Source: Atrina japonica | Taxonomy: Eukaryota; Mollusca; Bivalvia; Pterioida; Pinnidae | DNA: 64,000 nt | Assembly (NCBI GenBank): GCA_030159075.1 | Contig: BROG01000920.1 | Coordinates: forward strand, 62,001 to 126,000 | Direction: 5' to 3' | Part shown: one piece after another, positions 24,210 to 36,900 of the stretch | Layout of the letters: every line of letters begins with the position of its first letter | How positions within the stretch are numbered: the stretch's first letter is position 1 | Notes under the pieces: generated by a model | Seen by the model: only the letters and a program-made list of their open reading frames with translations | Databases searched by the model: none | What the model was told of the DNA's origin: nothing | Program-made: the position numbers and the translations under genes

Positions 24210-25010
24210 ACTAGAAGCTAAGTACATAAAATTTATGACATACAAATTGTCATAAAAATATGACACACAGTTTACATATTGACATGATAAATAGAACATC
24301 TTATTTCATATCACTTTCTCTGTAAAGATATACAATGCTGCAGTCACAGATCATGTAAAAATCAATGTTACCAATAGTCCAGTGTCCAAGTTGCAAAACA
24401 GTCAAAGATTTCAGTTTAAATTTTGATTTGCAAACATTTCATATTTACTGTATCTCCAAAATGAGTTTTTACAGTGAGAAACACTTGATGTACATGAGAT
24501 GTAAAATATCCGATTTTAGTGTGTGCCTGACTTATCAAGATGAAATTGACTTTTGTCTTTAGCTGTTTTTGTGATCATGGGCTAGCTTGGATAGAGTTTT
24601 AGATGTGTTTACAGCTCTGTAGAAAATGCAAATACAGTAATTCTCAGTTCTTGTTGATGATAATGATCAATTATGATTCTTTTTAGGGCAGTTTTCATTT
24701 GTTACAATTGTTGTGGGCACTAAGTATTGATTATGCCCTTATATAACTTTTGTCTGTGTGTAAATTTATTATATTACCAAAAAGCAACTTGGTGAAAAGT
24801 GTCTACTAAAACCAGTCACTGATTGATTGTCTTGTATTACTTTTGAGTATTTTTTTATATGAAAAAACAAAATAAATCATTTAACAAAAAATAACTTACT
24901 TTTTAATTATTTTTAGATATGACGTGTTTTATTGTTTTTTTTTACACTCTGTGAAGAATATTTCACATAGCCTACAGTGGAATCTAACATCTTGAAATTC
25001 ACCCATATTA
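24210..25010. other. Unassigned intergenic stretch
   Basis: AT-rich DNA with no recognised gene. CAGTGGAATCTAACATCTTG near 24976 resembles a transposon end, but no partner was found. Confidence 0.35.
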
Positions 25011-25017
25011 ATTCAAG

Positions 25018-25720
25018 ATACCGTGTTAGACCCATTCAGCACCCGTCTCCTTCCCATGATCGAGAATCTTTTCTAGTTGGTTGACAAGGAGATGTGGACC
25101 TTAAAAACTGTAAGTAACAGTTTATCTGTAGCCTCAAGCAACAGAAGAATGTTGATAGCTGTCCTCGGTCATAACTACAACAACTTTAACACTTCGCCTT
25201 ATAAAAATTTAACTGTTTTAAGTCAATTTGGCTATTAATTGATTCCATTAAGTTCCCACACCTTTTTCCTGATTTGTGCAGTACCTGTGGCACTTAATGG
25301 TTTGAATATGGTAACTGAAGTTTGAGATGACGAGTATTTACTCCATATGTTGATATTTTGGACAGCAAATTTTGTTCAGTGTAAGTGAAATTTGGAGATT
25401 AAAACTTTTGAGTTATAGTATTTGACCAAAAAGAGCCCAGGGTGCTAAAAATAGAAAAAATGGACACTTATTTGGAGTGGGACCAATTAAGAGTCAAATT
25501 GATTTAAAATAGTTGATTTTTCTATAAGGCATGGTGGTCAAGTTGTTGTAGTTGTAACTGAGGAAACCTATCAACATTCAGCTGTTGCTTTGGGGAGGTT
25601 GGGGCTAGAGATAATTTTATACTTGATTTTTCTAGCCCATATGTCCTTGTCAGCCAGCTAGAAAAAAAAAAGGAAGGGCGTTTATAGGGACATGGGCGTT
25701 AACTAGATAGAATACGGTAT
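25018..25720. mobile_element. 703-bp fold-back element with long inverted arms
   Basis: Outer ends ATACCGTGTTAGACCC and AGATAGAATACGGTAT are inverted. The arms 25147-25245 and 25481-25580 are inverted copies at roughly three-quarters identity (landmarks CATAACTACAACAACTT versus AAGTTGTTGTAGTTGTAAC). The centre is unique AT-rich DNA. No transposase, so a non-autonomous DNA element. Its TIR resembles the 80-bp palindrome at 30557-30636. Confidence 0.65.
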
Positions 25721-26283
25721 ATCTGGAGTAAAAGTAGTACATGTATAAATGAAAAGTAAAAAGAATTGGCGATTTGACTATGTCATAACCAGAATTAGAA
25801 TTTAGACTCCTTCAGTTTTGATATAACAAGATTCCACTATATAGTAAGACACCACTAGCTATTGGTGAAGAGCCTCAATGCTTCATCTGTTCTGCGGTCT
25901 TTTGTCCATGCAACAAGACTTTGTCATTCAAAACCTGCATTGACATTGGACCTAATTAATGGTTCATTGTCTCACCTGAAAAAACCTTTGGCATTTACTT
26001 CTTAATTCCAAGTGCTTGGCAAAGGAACATTCATAAACTTTCTAAAAAGTCTTAGGAATTTGACAACATACTGGATATTAAACCTGGGACCTCCTGCTTG
26101 GGAGATGAATGTTCAGACTGTATGTATGTTTCAGTCCTGCATGAGTTAGTAATTTGCACAGACTTGATGACCGTCACATGTAATTGTTACTTCCTTTGAT
26201 TTCATTTAGACTTCCTTTGATCAGTGATTTTCTCAGTTACCTTAACTCCCATTTCAATAATTTGGAAGCCTTAACTGGTATAT

Positions 26284-26460
26284 GTGGGGCCTCTGCGGAT
26301 GACTGTTTAGAGCATTGTGCTTTGAACTATTTAGTCTCTCACCTCTGATCAGAGCAGGTGCAAGCCTCATTGTAAACTAAACTGATATTTGTGAGAAAGT
26401 TTGCCAGTTTACTTGCGGAAGTCTGATGGTCTCTTCCTGCTACATTGTTAATGAGGTCTC
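26284..26460 (+). mobile_element. tRNA-derived SINE, same family as 4498-4672
   Basis: The degraded head includes CTCTGCGGATGACTGTTTAG and GAGCATTGTGCTTTGAA. The body contains GTGAGAAAGTTTGCCAGTTT, ACTTGCGGAAG and CTGATGGTCTCTTCC, the same order as in the minus-strand copy at 4498-4672. Confidence 0.55.
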
Positions 26461-26464
26461 TTCT

Positions 26465-27050
26465 CCACTAATAAAAACTGGCCACCACCATATAACTGTG
26501 GCCTTAAACACTATTCAGAATTCAAATTCTAGTATTTGGTAAGTGTACAAACACGCACAAATGGATGGAGACAGACATTGAACTATGTCTTCAACTAAAC
26601 TCTGTTGTTCTCAATTTTCTTGGGGGTGGGTGGGTGTTAACCAGATGCTGTACACGTATGTGTGAAAATGGTGTGTTCATTCAGTGTAAAGAATTGGATA
26701 TCATCCATGATTAAATTTTTATATATCTAGCTGATAATAACACAATGTAGGGAATTTCATATACATTTTGATATAATGCAAATTTTGTTTATGTTCATAC
26801 ATACTTAGAAAACACAAATCAAAATTTATTTTCTGAAATGCAGGGCAAACACTTTTGAGATAAACTGGAAAAAAACTAAGCTTAGTCAAAAGCCATGAAA
26901 TTCAAAATATATAGACAAATCCAGGGCAGATCTACATGTATGATTCGAAGTTAGAGGGAAGGAAGAGTTCAAGTTGTTTTTGCCAAGCATAGCGAGGCAC
27001 AAAAATTTTGGTAATGTATTTTTATAATTTTTCCAAATTCCTGTTTAAAA
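26465..27050. other. Unassigned intergenic stretch
   Basis: No gene recognised. Confidence 0.35.
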
Positions 27051-27053
27051 GTA

Positions 27054-27226
27054 CTGCGAAACCTCACTATTAAGACCACCTGTCTAACTCAAGTTGTCTG
27101 ATTAGTGAGGTGATCTCTTAAGTAAGGTTCTGTACTGATTCAACATTAATTAAGAGACTGGAAATTCATGGTCTTAACTGTGAAGTGGTCTACTAAGCGA
27201 GGTGTTCTTTAGGTATGGTTCCATTG
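27054..27226. mobile_element. MITE-like repeat ('taagaccacctg' family)
   Basis: Left end CTGCGAAACCTCACTATTAA then GACCACCTG; right end GCGAGGTGTTCTTTAGG then TATGGTTCCATTG, partly inverted to the left. The inner alternation of GGTC and GACC motifs is shared with 15824-16004, 33490-33663 and 59093-59272. Confidence 0.5.
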
Positions 27227-27738
27227 TATTGGGGTTTTAATAATTTTTTGTCAAATTCTGGGCTTTTGAGTTTATTTTAATTTACTGTACATATAGTAAA
27301 TCCATGGAGTCTTATAACCTTTTCTTGACCTGGGCGAGTTTAACATTTAGGTAATAAATCATATCATTAAAATTACACTGACTTAGAGTAATTGCATCTA
27401 TTTGTTGTCATACATAACAGTGTAAAAAAAACAAATTGAAGAATAAAATATCTATATGGTGAGCGAAGTGAGTGGAAAATTTTTATACATAAATCAATTT
27501 TCACCACAATTTTCATTCCAGTTAAGGTCAGATTATTTATTTTCTTCCTAGTCGAGGACAGATTAATTATTTTCAAAATCTGCCAGCCCCCTCCAAATGA
27601 AATGGTCGTCCCTTACTGTGGTAGCCTACAAATAAAGCATTTTTTTCCCATTTATACATTCATTTTATCTATCTAATCTAATTTTCATCAGTATCGCAAC
27701 AATGTTTTTATTTTTTTTAATTTTACTAGGTGATCTAA

Positions 27739-28002
27739 ATCCGGAAGAGTTGCGTATTCGAACGTATTTGGTTTTACAAATTATATTTCTATATAAATAT
27801 CCGACTTAAAACCTGTTCCACAAGCGACGTTAGAAGTCACATTGTTTGAGCTACCCGGCATTGGTTTCCGCCTCATTTACTTTGTGAATGGTCGATTTAA
27901 TGTTATCTGATTGATTATGAAAGATTGCTTTTACATGCAAATGTGCTGTAGTTGATTTTTGCATTCAATGCCGGAATATTGAACTTTTTAAGTAAATGCA
28001 AT
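27739..28002 (+). promoter_or_regulatory. TMTC3: Candidate promoter and untranslated first exon of TMTC3
   Basis: The first TMTC3 coding exon is preceded by a splice acceptor (30787-30795), so an upstream non-coding exon is expected. A CpG-richer stretch begins here with an ETS-like CCGGAAG at about 27740. At 28003 there is a near-consensus donor, AAT|GTAAGTATG. The pairing of this exon with the acceptor is inference. Confidence 0.3.
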
Positions 28003-30180
28003 GTAAGTATGTTTGGCACTGGCGTGGCAGGTATACAAAGTGTTACTGAAACTTTGAAAAGTATTGTTGTAAATCGTAAAGAATGATTCACACTGGAACA
28101 CTTTCAGAGTATTATTTTATTGTGACCTAATTATATGGGTATCTATTGTCATCCACTTACTATGATAAATTAATATAGCCTGCAGTAGCAGGACATACGT
28201 AAGATTGCATAGTTTATTTTTACGAGTCGATGTTCAACTCAGTTATGTTGTCATAAGTGGATTTCATGGGATCAAGTCAAAGCACATTTTGCAGTAGAAC
28301 ATTATATTGAACATTATATTGATGGAAATTACTCATATATGTGCATTTCAGCGGCAGCACGATTTACCCAAAACAAAAAAATATTCCATCAACTTTTTAA
28401 AAAATATATAAATGAAATTAGCATGTATAAAAAGTTTTAGTATAAAATGACCATCCTAGCTACATCATTCTCACTTAAATTAGGCCATTATGTATTTGAT
28501 GTACACATATATGATGGTTTGTTGTAATTGTGCACACCTAAGACAAATTTGGTCAAGCTGTCGCTATAAATTAAACATTTTGAAATGATTCAAAACATTA
28601 ATTGAATACATCAAACATCAGGCAAAACAATAACAAAACATATTATTCAGTAATCAATAAACCATAGCAAGATCTAAGATATGCACACCCCTGTGTTCAG
28701 TGAGTGTTCACCATCTTGTTGTAATTGTGCACATGCTCAACTATAGGTCTTTCCCCATATTAACTTTTTCATCATGTTTGATTATTAAGCATTGTTTAGA
28801 CAGTCTATGTGCTTTATGAAGGACTCAATCATAGGTTGGGAGATTGTGACTTTTATTGTGATTGACAGTGAACGGAGTTCATCTTGCTGACATTTAGTTA
28901 CCTCTGTTGGCATCGAGTGATAATATATGTTGTGTGAATTTGTGGGCATTGGCTTAATGTTATTGATTCTTACATAAAAATACTTACTTTCAACTGATTT
29001 CAAAAGAATTTACTTTTTCTGACCCTTGAAGTTTTAGGACTTCCAAGTATGATGTCAGACAGTGGAATTTCCTCTGTGCCTGTTTTGTCTTTATCTGTCC
29101 CTTGAGTCCAAGGTACAGAACATCAGTCTACAACTCTGAGATGTTGATTTAGCATGGGAAACTGTCAGCCAAAATTTATTTCTGGGGATATCAGAGGCTT
29201 GGTTGTAAAAATCAAGGATTACATACTATATTTAATTATTATTCAACTTTTTTAATTTCGGAGGGAGTGACGCTTGTGTCATAGATGATATAATAACAGA
29301 ACTATGCACGATTTTCCAATCATTTTCATATAGGTTTAATTTCACAAAATGAATTGTCTTTTATATTTCCTATAAAGTACACCTTCAATTTGATTTCTAA
29401 AATTAAACTTTGAAATACAGTTGAACCAGAGAAAACATCTTATCTGCTTCTGAAATATGGTCTTTTAAGAGAGCAGGTCTCTCAAAAGAGGTTTTATTTA
29501 ACCAAGTGGCTTTCGGATTGTGGTTTATGAAGACAGATTCTACTGTACATGTACAAATGGAGCCTGCTCTTTCACAGATTGTCAAGTGTGAGATCAAATG
29601 TTTATTTTCACTTCCACTTGACAAGTTAAACCTAACTACCAGCACATCATTTAATTAATCTAGATAATCAAAAGGCCTATAATCGGACATTTTTGTATAG
29701 GCTTTATATACTGTATAGAGTGTACTTGAAAGTTTTCGTCCTTTTAGGACAGAAAACGTATCCATTTACCATAGTCTTAAATTCGCCCTTAATTTCCATT
29801 GCTTCATGGATAACATTTGTGGCCATGCTTGAATTATTTTGCTTGAAAATTTCATTCATTTTCATTTTGAATTCACCTTCCCATCTAAGGGTCAAAACAA
29901 GCAGAAATTCAACAGCAGTGAAAATATTAATGTATGCAGCAATTTAAATACATGTACCAAAAGGAACTCGTAAAGCATCATAAATGGCATACATATAGCT
30001 TTTGTTCACCTCTGTTAGTTATCAATGGGGATGAAATACATTGTCACATGTACATTGCAATGAATGATATTTTCTCAGTAAAAAGAAACATTTTAAAATA
30101 GAAAAAAATGCTAAATAGAATTTTACAATATTTAAATTTAAGTGACAACTGCCAATAAAACCACCTGCCTTAAACAACTT
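28003..30180. other. Possible TMTC3 5' intron
   Basis: AT-rich; contains a dispersed 'ttcgccct' repeat at 29750-29895 and a relative of the 'ggtctctcaa' family near 29413-29530. No gene recognised. Confidence 0.35.
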
Positions 30181-30189
30181 ACGAATGAT

Positions 30190-30410
30190 CTTTTTTGTAA
30201 GACCTAAGGACCACCTGCCTCGTAAGACCTTAGGACCACTTGTCTTGAAAGACTTTAGGACTGTTTGTCTTGAAAGACTTTAGGACCACTTGTCTTGTAA
30301 GACCTTAAGACTGCCTGTCTTGAAAAACTTTTGGACTGCCTGTTTTGAAAGAGTTAGGACCACCTGTTTGAAAAACTTTAAGACCACCTGTCTTGAAAGA
30401 TCTTATACGG
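30190..30410. repeat. About 32-bp minisatellite, 7 copies
   Basis: Units of the form AAGACTTTAGGACCACTTGT + CTTGAAAGA. The unit resembles the ends of the 'gaccacctgtctt' MITE family, so it looks like an internal expansion of such an element. Confidence 0.85.
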
Positions 30411-30556
30411 ATTTGTTCCCTCTTGAGAGATCACATTTCAAATCCAAGGTGAAAAGGCCGGCCAGGATGATCCATCAATACAGATTCCATGCATAACTAT
30501 CCATTTATTACATTGAATGTAATGTAAATGACATGTAAGCACATTCTTTATTTTGA

Positions 30557-30636
30557 TACCTTATTCGACCCAATATGCACCCTGAGCAATAAAAAATGGG
30601 AAAAATGGGTGGGCACTTATTGGGTAGAATACTGTA
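30557..30636. mobile_element. 80-bp palindromic MITE remnant
   Basis: Starts TACCTTATTCGACCCAATA and ends TATTGGGTAGAATACTGTA, inverted with 3-4 mismatches. Its ends resemble those of the 703-bp element at 25018-25720. Confidence 0.55.
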
Positions 30637-30804
30637 TTTCTTTATCATCTCACTCTGATTTAGAAATCTAGATCTTCATTTAAAGGTGGCATATACTTGT
30701 ATAGAAAAGTTTCTTTTTAATGGTGATAGCGTGTCACACAAATTCAATAGTTCTTGTCAATCAGATGTTGTTAATAATTGTGTAATTTTTTTCAGTATAA
30801 CAAA

Positions 30805-30990
30805 ATGGAGAAAACAACAATTTACTCCGCTGTTATTATTGTCGCTGTGGCCGTCTGTTATTATAACTCTATGGAGTGTGGGTTTGTTTTTGATGATATC
30901 TCTGCAGTGGTTGAGAATAAAGACCTTCGTCCAAGGATACCTGTCTCTACTCTTTTTTGGAATGACTTTTGGGGTACACCAATGCATTTG
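30805..30990 (+). CDS. TMTC3: TMTC3 coding exon 1
   Basis: Residues 1-62: the first membrane helix, then GFVFDD (Asp30/Asp31) and [10 protein letters not shown]. An acceptor (TTTTTTTCAG, ending 30795) lies 9 nt before the ATG, so translation starts in the second or later exon. Donor TTG|GTGAGT, phase 0. Confidence 0.93.
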
Positions 30991-33900
30991 GTGAGTTTGA
31001 AAAATTTGAATTATTCATTTTAAATAAGGGAAATATATATAAATACCAAGAATTTGATACATCTTATTTTGAAATCTTTCCTTTCATGTGTAGATTAGAA
31101 CTTATTTTACAGTTATGAAGATTTATAATGCATGTAATTAATACATGTATATAGGTGAATTAAAGCAAAATCTATCATTTTCACTATCATTTAGCAAAGC
31201 TTCCTTTCTTCCATTCATCCTTCATTTCATTTGTCCATACTTCTTCATGTACCCGAGATATGTAAATGTTATGATATTGCATACTCAAATTCTGGTCATT
31301 TAGTCAAATTTGAGTACAAGTAGGTTTATAATATGGTTGTCTTGACATATAAAGTCAGAAAAGAAGAGAACTCTGATATTTTTAATTACTGTAGTTGCTT
31401 TTTGCTTTATATTTCTAAACTATTTAAACTTGATTGTACTAAAAGGTAAATTCATTGATATGTACGTGTATTATGATGAACACAAGACAGTGCTACTCAT
31501 TGTAAAATTATCATTTAAATTGTTAGTCCATTATTCTTTATCTTTATATTTTTTGTGTTTTAGGAGAGAAGTCACAAGTCATATCGTCCTTTGTGTGTTT
31601 TAACTTTCCGCTTCAACTATTATTTCTCGGAGATGGAGCCAATGAGTTACCATCTTGTAAATGTGGTTCTTCATGCTGTTGTTTGTTTGCTGTTTATGAA
31701 GTAAGTGGCACATAACAATACAAAAACTATTTCATTTAAAGGTTTTGGTCCAAAGAATTTCATAAAATTCTATTTATTTATGTGTTTTTTGGAAAAAAAA
31801 TTAATTTGAATTGAAAAAGTTGAATTCAAATCTTCAAGTTGATGTAGTTATGTTCAACTTGTCAAGTGGTGCCAACTATAGTACAATGTACGACCAAGCA
31901 TAATTTTGAGATGACCTGGCTCAATTGGTAGTGTGCTCGACTCTTGATCATTAGGTTGTGACTTGAAGTCCAGTTTGCGACAGGTCGGATTCCTGTCCTT
32001 TGGATGAATCGGTAAAAACCCAGGTCCTGTGTCACAGTAGGTGTCGGCACATTAAGGAACCCTCATTGCTCATTGACCTTAAGTGCATATGCCAAACTTT
32101 GAAACCCTTCATCGGCATTGGCGACGTCTCCATATGATTGAAAGATTCTTGAGTGGGACGTTAAACAACAATACAACCAACCAACCAAATATAATTTTTG
32201 TCTGACTACCCGTCCAAATTATTACCATAAACAGGAAATTATGAGAAAACAAAATTTTGACCTGACTAACTGACAGTCGGTGAGCATCTCTAATGAAATT
32301 GATTGCTTTATCAATGCTTTATTGGTTTACATACGATACTTTAATTTGTCATCATATGTTTGTAGTTTTACTGTTATGTGTATTTGTATATAGATGTAGT
32401 GGTATACAGTCATTATTTTTTAGTGATGGAGAGGTACACCTACTTGTTTATGATATACCCTGTAAAAGACTACAGACTTTCAGCAAGTAAACTGTCAGTC
32501 TTTTCCACAAAAATATCTTAGATCAGAGTAAGGCTCGCTGACTAGAGTAAGAGATGGATGACCTCTACAAACTGCATGGATTTTATATGTATACTTTTCA
32601 TTGAATAAAGAAGCCCTTATAGATACATATAAGTTAGCAAAGAGGCCCTTAGATAAGTTAGCAGAGACACCCTTAGATAAGTTAGCAAAGGGGCCCTTAG
32701 ATACATGTAAGCTAGCAAAGAGGCCTCTTTATTTGTATAAGTTAGCAAAGAGGCCCTTAGATAAGTTTGCAAAGAAGTCCTTAGATACATGTAAGTTAGC
32801 AAAGAGGCTCTCTATATTTGTATAAGTTAGCAAAGAGGCCCTTAGATAAGTTTGCAAAGAGGTCCCTAGATACATGTAAGCTAGCAAAGAGGCCTCTTTA
32901 TTTGTATAAGTTAGCAAAGAGGCCCTTAGATAAGTTTGCAAAGAAGTCCTTTAATACATATAAGTTAGCAAAGAGGCCTCTATATTTGTATAAGTTAGCA
33001 AAGAGGCCCTTAGATAAGTTTGCAAAGAGGTCCCTAGATACATGTAAGCTAGCAAAGAGGCCTCTTTATTTGTATAAGTTAGCAAAGAGGCCCTTAGATA
33101 AGTTTGCAAAGAAGTCCTTAGATACATGTAAGTTAGCAAAGAGGCCTCTATATTTGTATAAGTTAGCAAAGAGGCCCTTAGATAAGTTAGCAAAGAGGTC
33201 CTTGTATAAGTTAGCAAAGAAGTCCCTATACTTGTATAAGTTAGCAAAAATGTCCTTAGATAAATTATCAAAGAGGCCCTTTGATAATTTAGTAAAGAAA
33301 CCCTTATATAAGTTAACAAATAAGCCCTGAGATAAGTTAGCAAAAATGCCCTTAGATAGATTGTTAGTTAGGCTTAGCAAAGAGGTCCTTAGATAAGTTA
33401 GCAAAGGGCACTTAGATAAGTCAGCAAAGTCAACCTAAGATAAGTTAGCAAAGAGATCCTTAGATAAATTAGCAAAGAGGGTCTTAATTAAGTTAAGAGA
33501 TCACCCAAGCCACCGTGAAAGTGATGTTTCTCAAATTAGTCTAGTTTGTCTCTCAAAAAACATTTTACCCATAGAATGATGGAGTAGATTTCTGAAATTT
33601 CATCTTTCAAGGCAAGTGATCTATCCCAAAAGTAGTCTCTCAAGACAGGTCCCACTGTGATCTGATTTGAACTGTGTACATTATACATGTTATAATAACA
33701 CTTAAATATGACTATTTTATGTTTTTATTTAGAGTGTGTAATATGTTCATGAAAGAATTTACCAGTTTCCTGGCAGCTCTGATGTTTGCTGTTCATCCAA
33801 TTCACACGGAGGCTGTGAGTATTTGCAAGATAAAAAAAAGACGAATTTTTTTTTGAATTTAGTGATTTCTGTATCATTCATATAATTTTAAGCAGATTCT

Positions 33901-36900
33901 TGTTAAGATTTTTTGTGGTATAGGTATTGGAGCTGTTATACGCATATATATGACAGTCACAGATTTTCCACCTTGTTATAAAGGTCGAATTAAGAACCAT
34001 TCCCAATGGAAAAATTAGAATTTTTTCCCAATTGGCTGTCAAATTTTCCCAATTGAAGTCAAATGACAATGAATTTGGAAATTCTTGTATTTTCAAACAG
34101 TTTTGTGTGTTTTTAGATTTACTAATTTCAATAAAATTTTGATCAAATTCTCAATTTAAAAGCCCTCAGAACCCACTTCCAAAAGAGTGTAGAAAATCCC
34201 TGATTGTACTGTGCTCTTACTTCTATACTGATTACAGTTTGCCTGTTCATTTTGAACATGCCCAGGTTGAAATACAGAGATCTTTCTAAGCTCACTTAAG
34301 CTTGGACCAACAGATCATGTGAGCTATTGTTCTCACTTGACTATGCTTGATGTTTCAAGATTCTTTTCCTCTGAAATTACTTATCAAATCTAAATAATAA
34401 TTATCAGTAGGATATTATCTTTAAAATATGTTATATGACCTCTTATCAAATATGGCAGTCTTGGCTAAAATTTAACACTTTAATTGGACTTATCTCCAAA
34501 CGTATGTAGTAGTTGTCAAAAGTCATTACGTCAGAATCTTGGAAGCATCTAGTTTTATAAATATAACTCTGAAAGCATACATATATATGTCATGTTCATA
34601 CATTTAAAGATGACACTTGTATCAATAGTTATCATTTTCAGATAAAAACATATGATTACCATTCATATATATATAACTTAAGTTTGTTTGATGCAGGTAA
34701 CTGGAGTTGTCGGCAGAGCTGAAGTTTTGTCCTCCATATTTTTCCTAGCCGCTTTAATGACATATTCTAAGTGTACAGCTTACCATTCTACTACAAGTTA
34801 GTTTGATTTTTGTTTTTCTTTCCTTTATTTTTCTCTATCTTGCTCTCATGCTCTCACTGTTGTCTCTCTCTCTCTTGCCCTCTTAAATTTTCTCTCATTT
34901 TATTTTCTCCCTCTCTCTCTCTTTCCCATTTCACACTTTTGTTTTTCTTCTTGTTCTCTCTTTCCTTCTTCTTATTTTTTCCCCACCTCTCTCTCTCTTA
35001 AATGTATAATTTCTGAAATAATCTTTGACAAATATGTTCTGATAAAGATTTAGATAATGAATGAGCAGTTGAAATTTTAAAGTACATGTATATCTATAGT
35101 CTGAATTGTAAGCAATATCAATTAAAGGGAAATGATCTGTATCATAACAACAGGCTGTTTAATTGAGAAATGTAACTGCAGAAGGTGGATTACAATGATA
35201 TAGGTACATGAATCTGATGATCTTTTCAGAATGGCCACCTCTGATTGGTACAGTTGTCTTGGTAACCATAGCAATGCTGTGCAAGGAACAAGGTATCACA
35301 GTGATTGGTGTTTGCTGTGTGTATGAAGTCTTCATAGCTCAAAGGGTAGGTCTGCTTGTACATTTCATTTGTTTTACATTTGATTTGTTTTATTTTTGTT
35401 TTATGTCCAGCCATGAATTTTTCACCATTATGGAGACACCACCAGCTAAAATTTCATAAATTTGGAACAGTGTGATGGATTTATGCAAATGCAATGAGAG
35501 TAATATAACATGTCACTGGACTTTCCTGAGAGACCTGTGACTGTCACCTCTGATGCTGAGCACTTGTCATGACCTTTTTAAAGACTTATGTTTAAAGTGT
35601 TACCTGGAATCATTCCCAGAGTCTTACGTTTGTGAGATGAATGCTTGAACCACTTCATTCATATTGAAATCTAAGGTTGTATGTTATAATAAAAATAACG
35701 ATTCTTTCCAGACTCATAATCAGTAGAATTATAGCACCAATATATGTTTATTAGCTCACCTGAGCCGAAGGCTCAAGTGAACTATTGTGATCACTCCCCA
35801 ACTGCCATCCGTAAACTTTTCATATTTTCGCCTTCTTTTCTGAAACCACTGAAGGGATTTTGATGAAACTTTACAGGAAGCAAGTGCTCAACGTCCTTTA
35901 CCAAGTTGGTAGTTTTCAGCCAGATTGGCCCTGGGGTGAATCTGGGGTGGGGCAAAATAAGTCACATGACGTACCCCTCTTTAAAAATCTTCTTCTCCAG
36001 AACTGCTGCATGAATTGAAAAACGGATTGTTTCCTAGTGATCTACATGAATTTGTAGTGTTAAGCCAGATCGACCCAGAGGTGAATCTGGGGTGGGGCAA
36101 AATAGGTCACATAACGTATCCCTCTTTAAAAATCTTCTTCTCCAGAACCGTTTCATGAGTTGAAAAACAGGTTGTTCATGAGTGATCTACATGGAAGTAT
36201 GATTTAAGTTTTTTATTTTTTATAGAAATCAGAATATTAATTTTTTATGTGTTTTTGAGGGCTTTTCAGACTTTGTCATTTTCATTCATTTTTGCATGAT
36301 TTCCTCAATTATCTCCCCTTGCATTCACTTTGATGTATTTACTTAATGTGTTTTACGTGTAATCAGGTGAAAAAATGTTTTTTTGTGTAGGAATTTTGTC
36401 GAAATTTCAAGAATTTTTTAATTAATAAGACTGCCAAAAAAAAAGAGGAGGGGGTGTATTTTTCACACTATCAGCTTTTGTTTCAAACCCACTGGTGGAG
36501 TTATGATAAAACTTTAAAGGAAGCAAGTACTTATGGTCTTCTACCAAATTTGTAGTTTTCAGCCAGATCGGCCTAGGGATGGATCCAGGATGGGGCAAAA
36601 AAAGTTACATAAGGTACCCCTTATAAGGCAATATTGTTTCTTAGCCAAATCAGCTTACATGTACATAATCTTCTTGGTCTTCTATCAACATTTGTAGATG
36701 GTTCTTAGGCGAGCATTTGAGGCTGTCTTAGGCCTCTTGTATTATACCTCTTCATAATTTCTAGGGTTTTCATTTGGTCAATTAGTAGTTTTAACTGGCA
36801 CAATATTACTAGGGTGATATTGTTCAGCAGGGTGATATTTGAATAAATATCACACGTACAGAAATGAATGTGCATAAGGTTAATTTTCTGCAAGTATGAT

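Noticed and set aside
30686..30994. 102-codon frame overlapping TMTC3 exon 1
   Set aside because: Different frame from the TMTC3 coding sequence, which has clear family similarity and a proper start.
32818..33330. 170-codon plus-strand frame with KLAKRPLD repeats
   Set aside because: A 24-bp-based array in a TMTC3 intron; the repeat length being a multiple of three explains the open frame.
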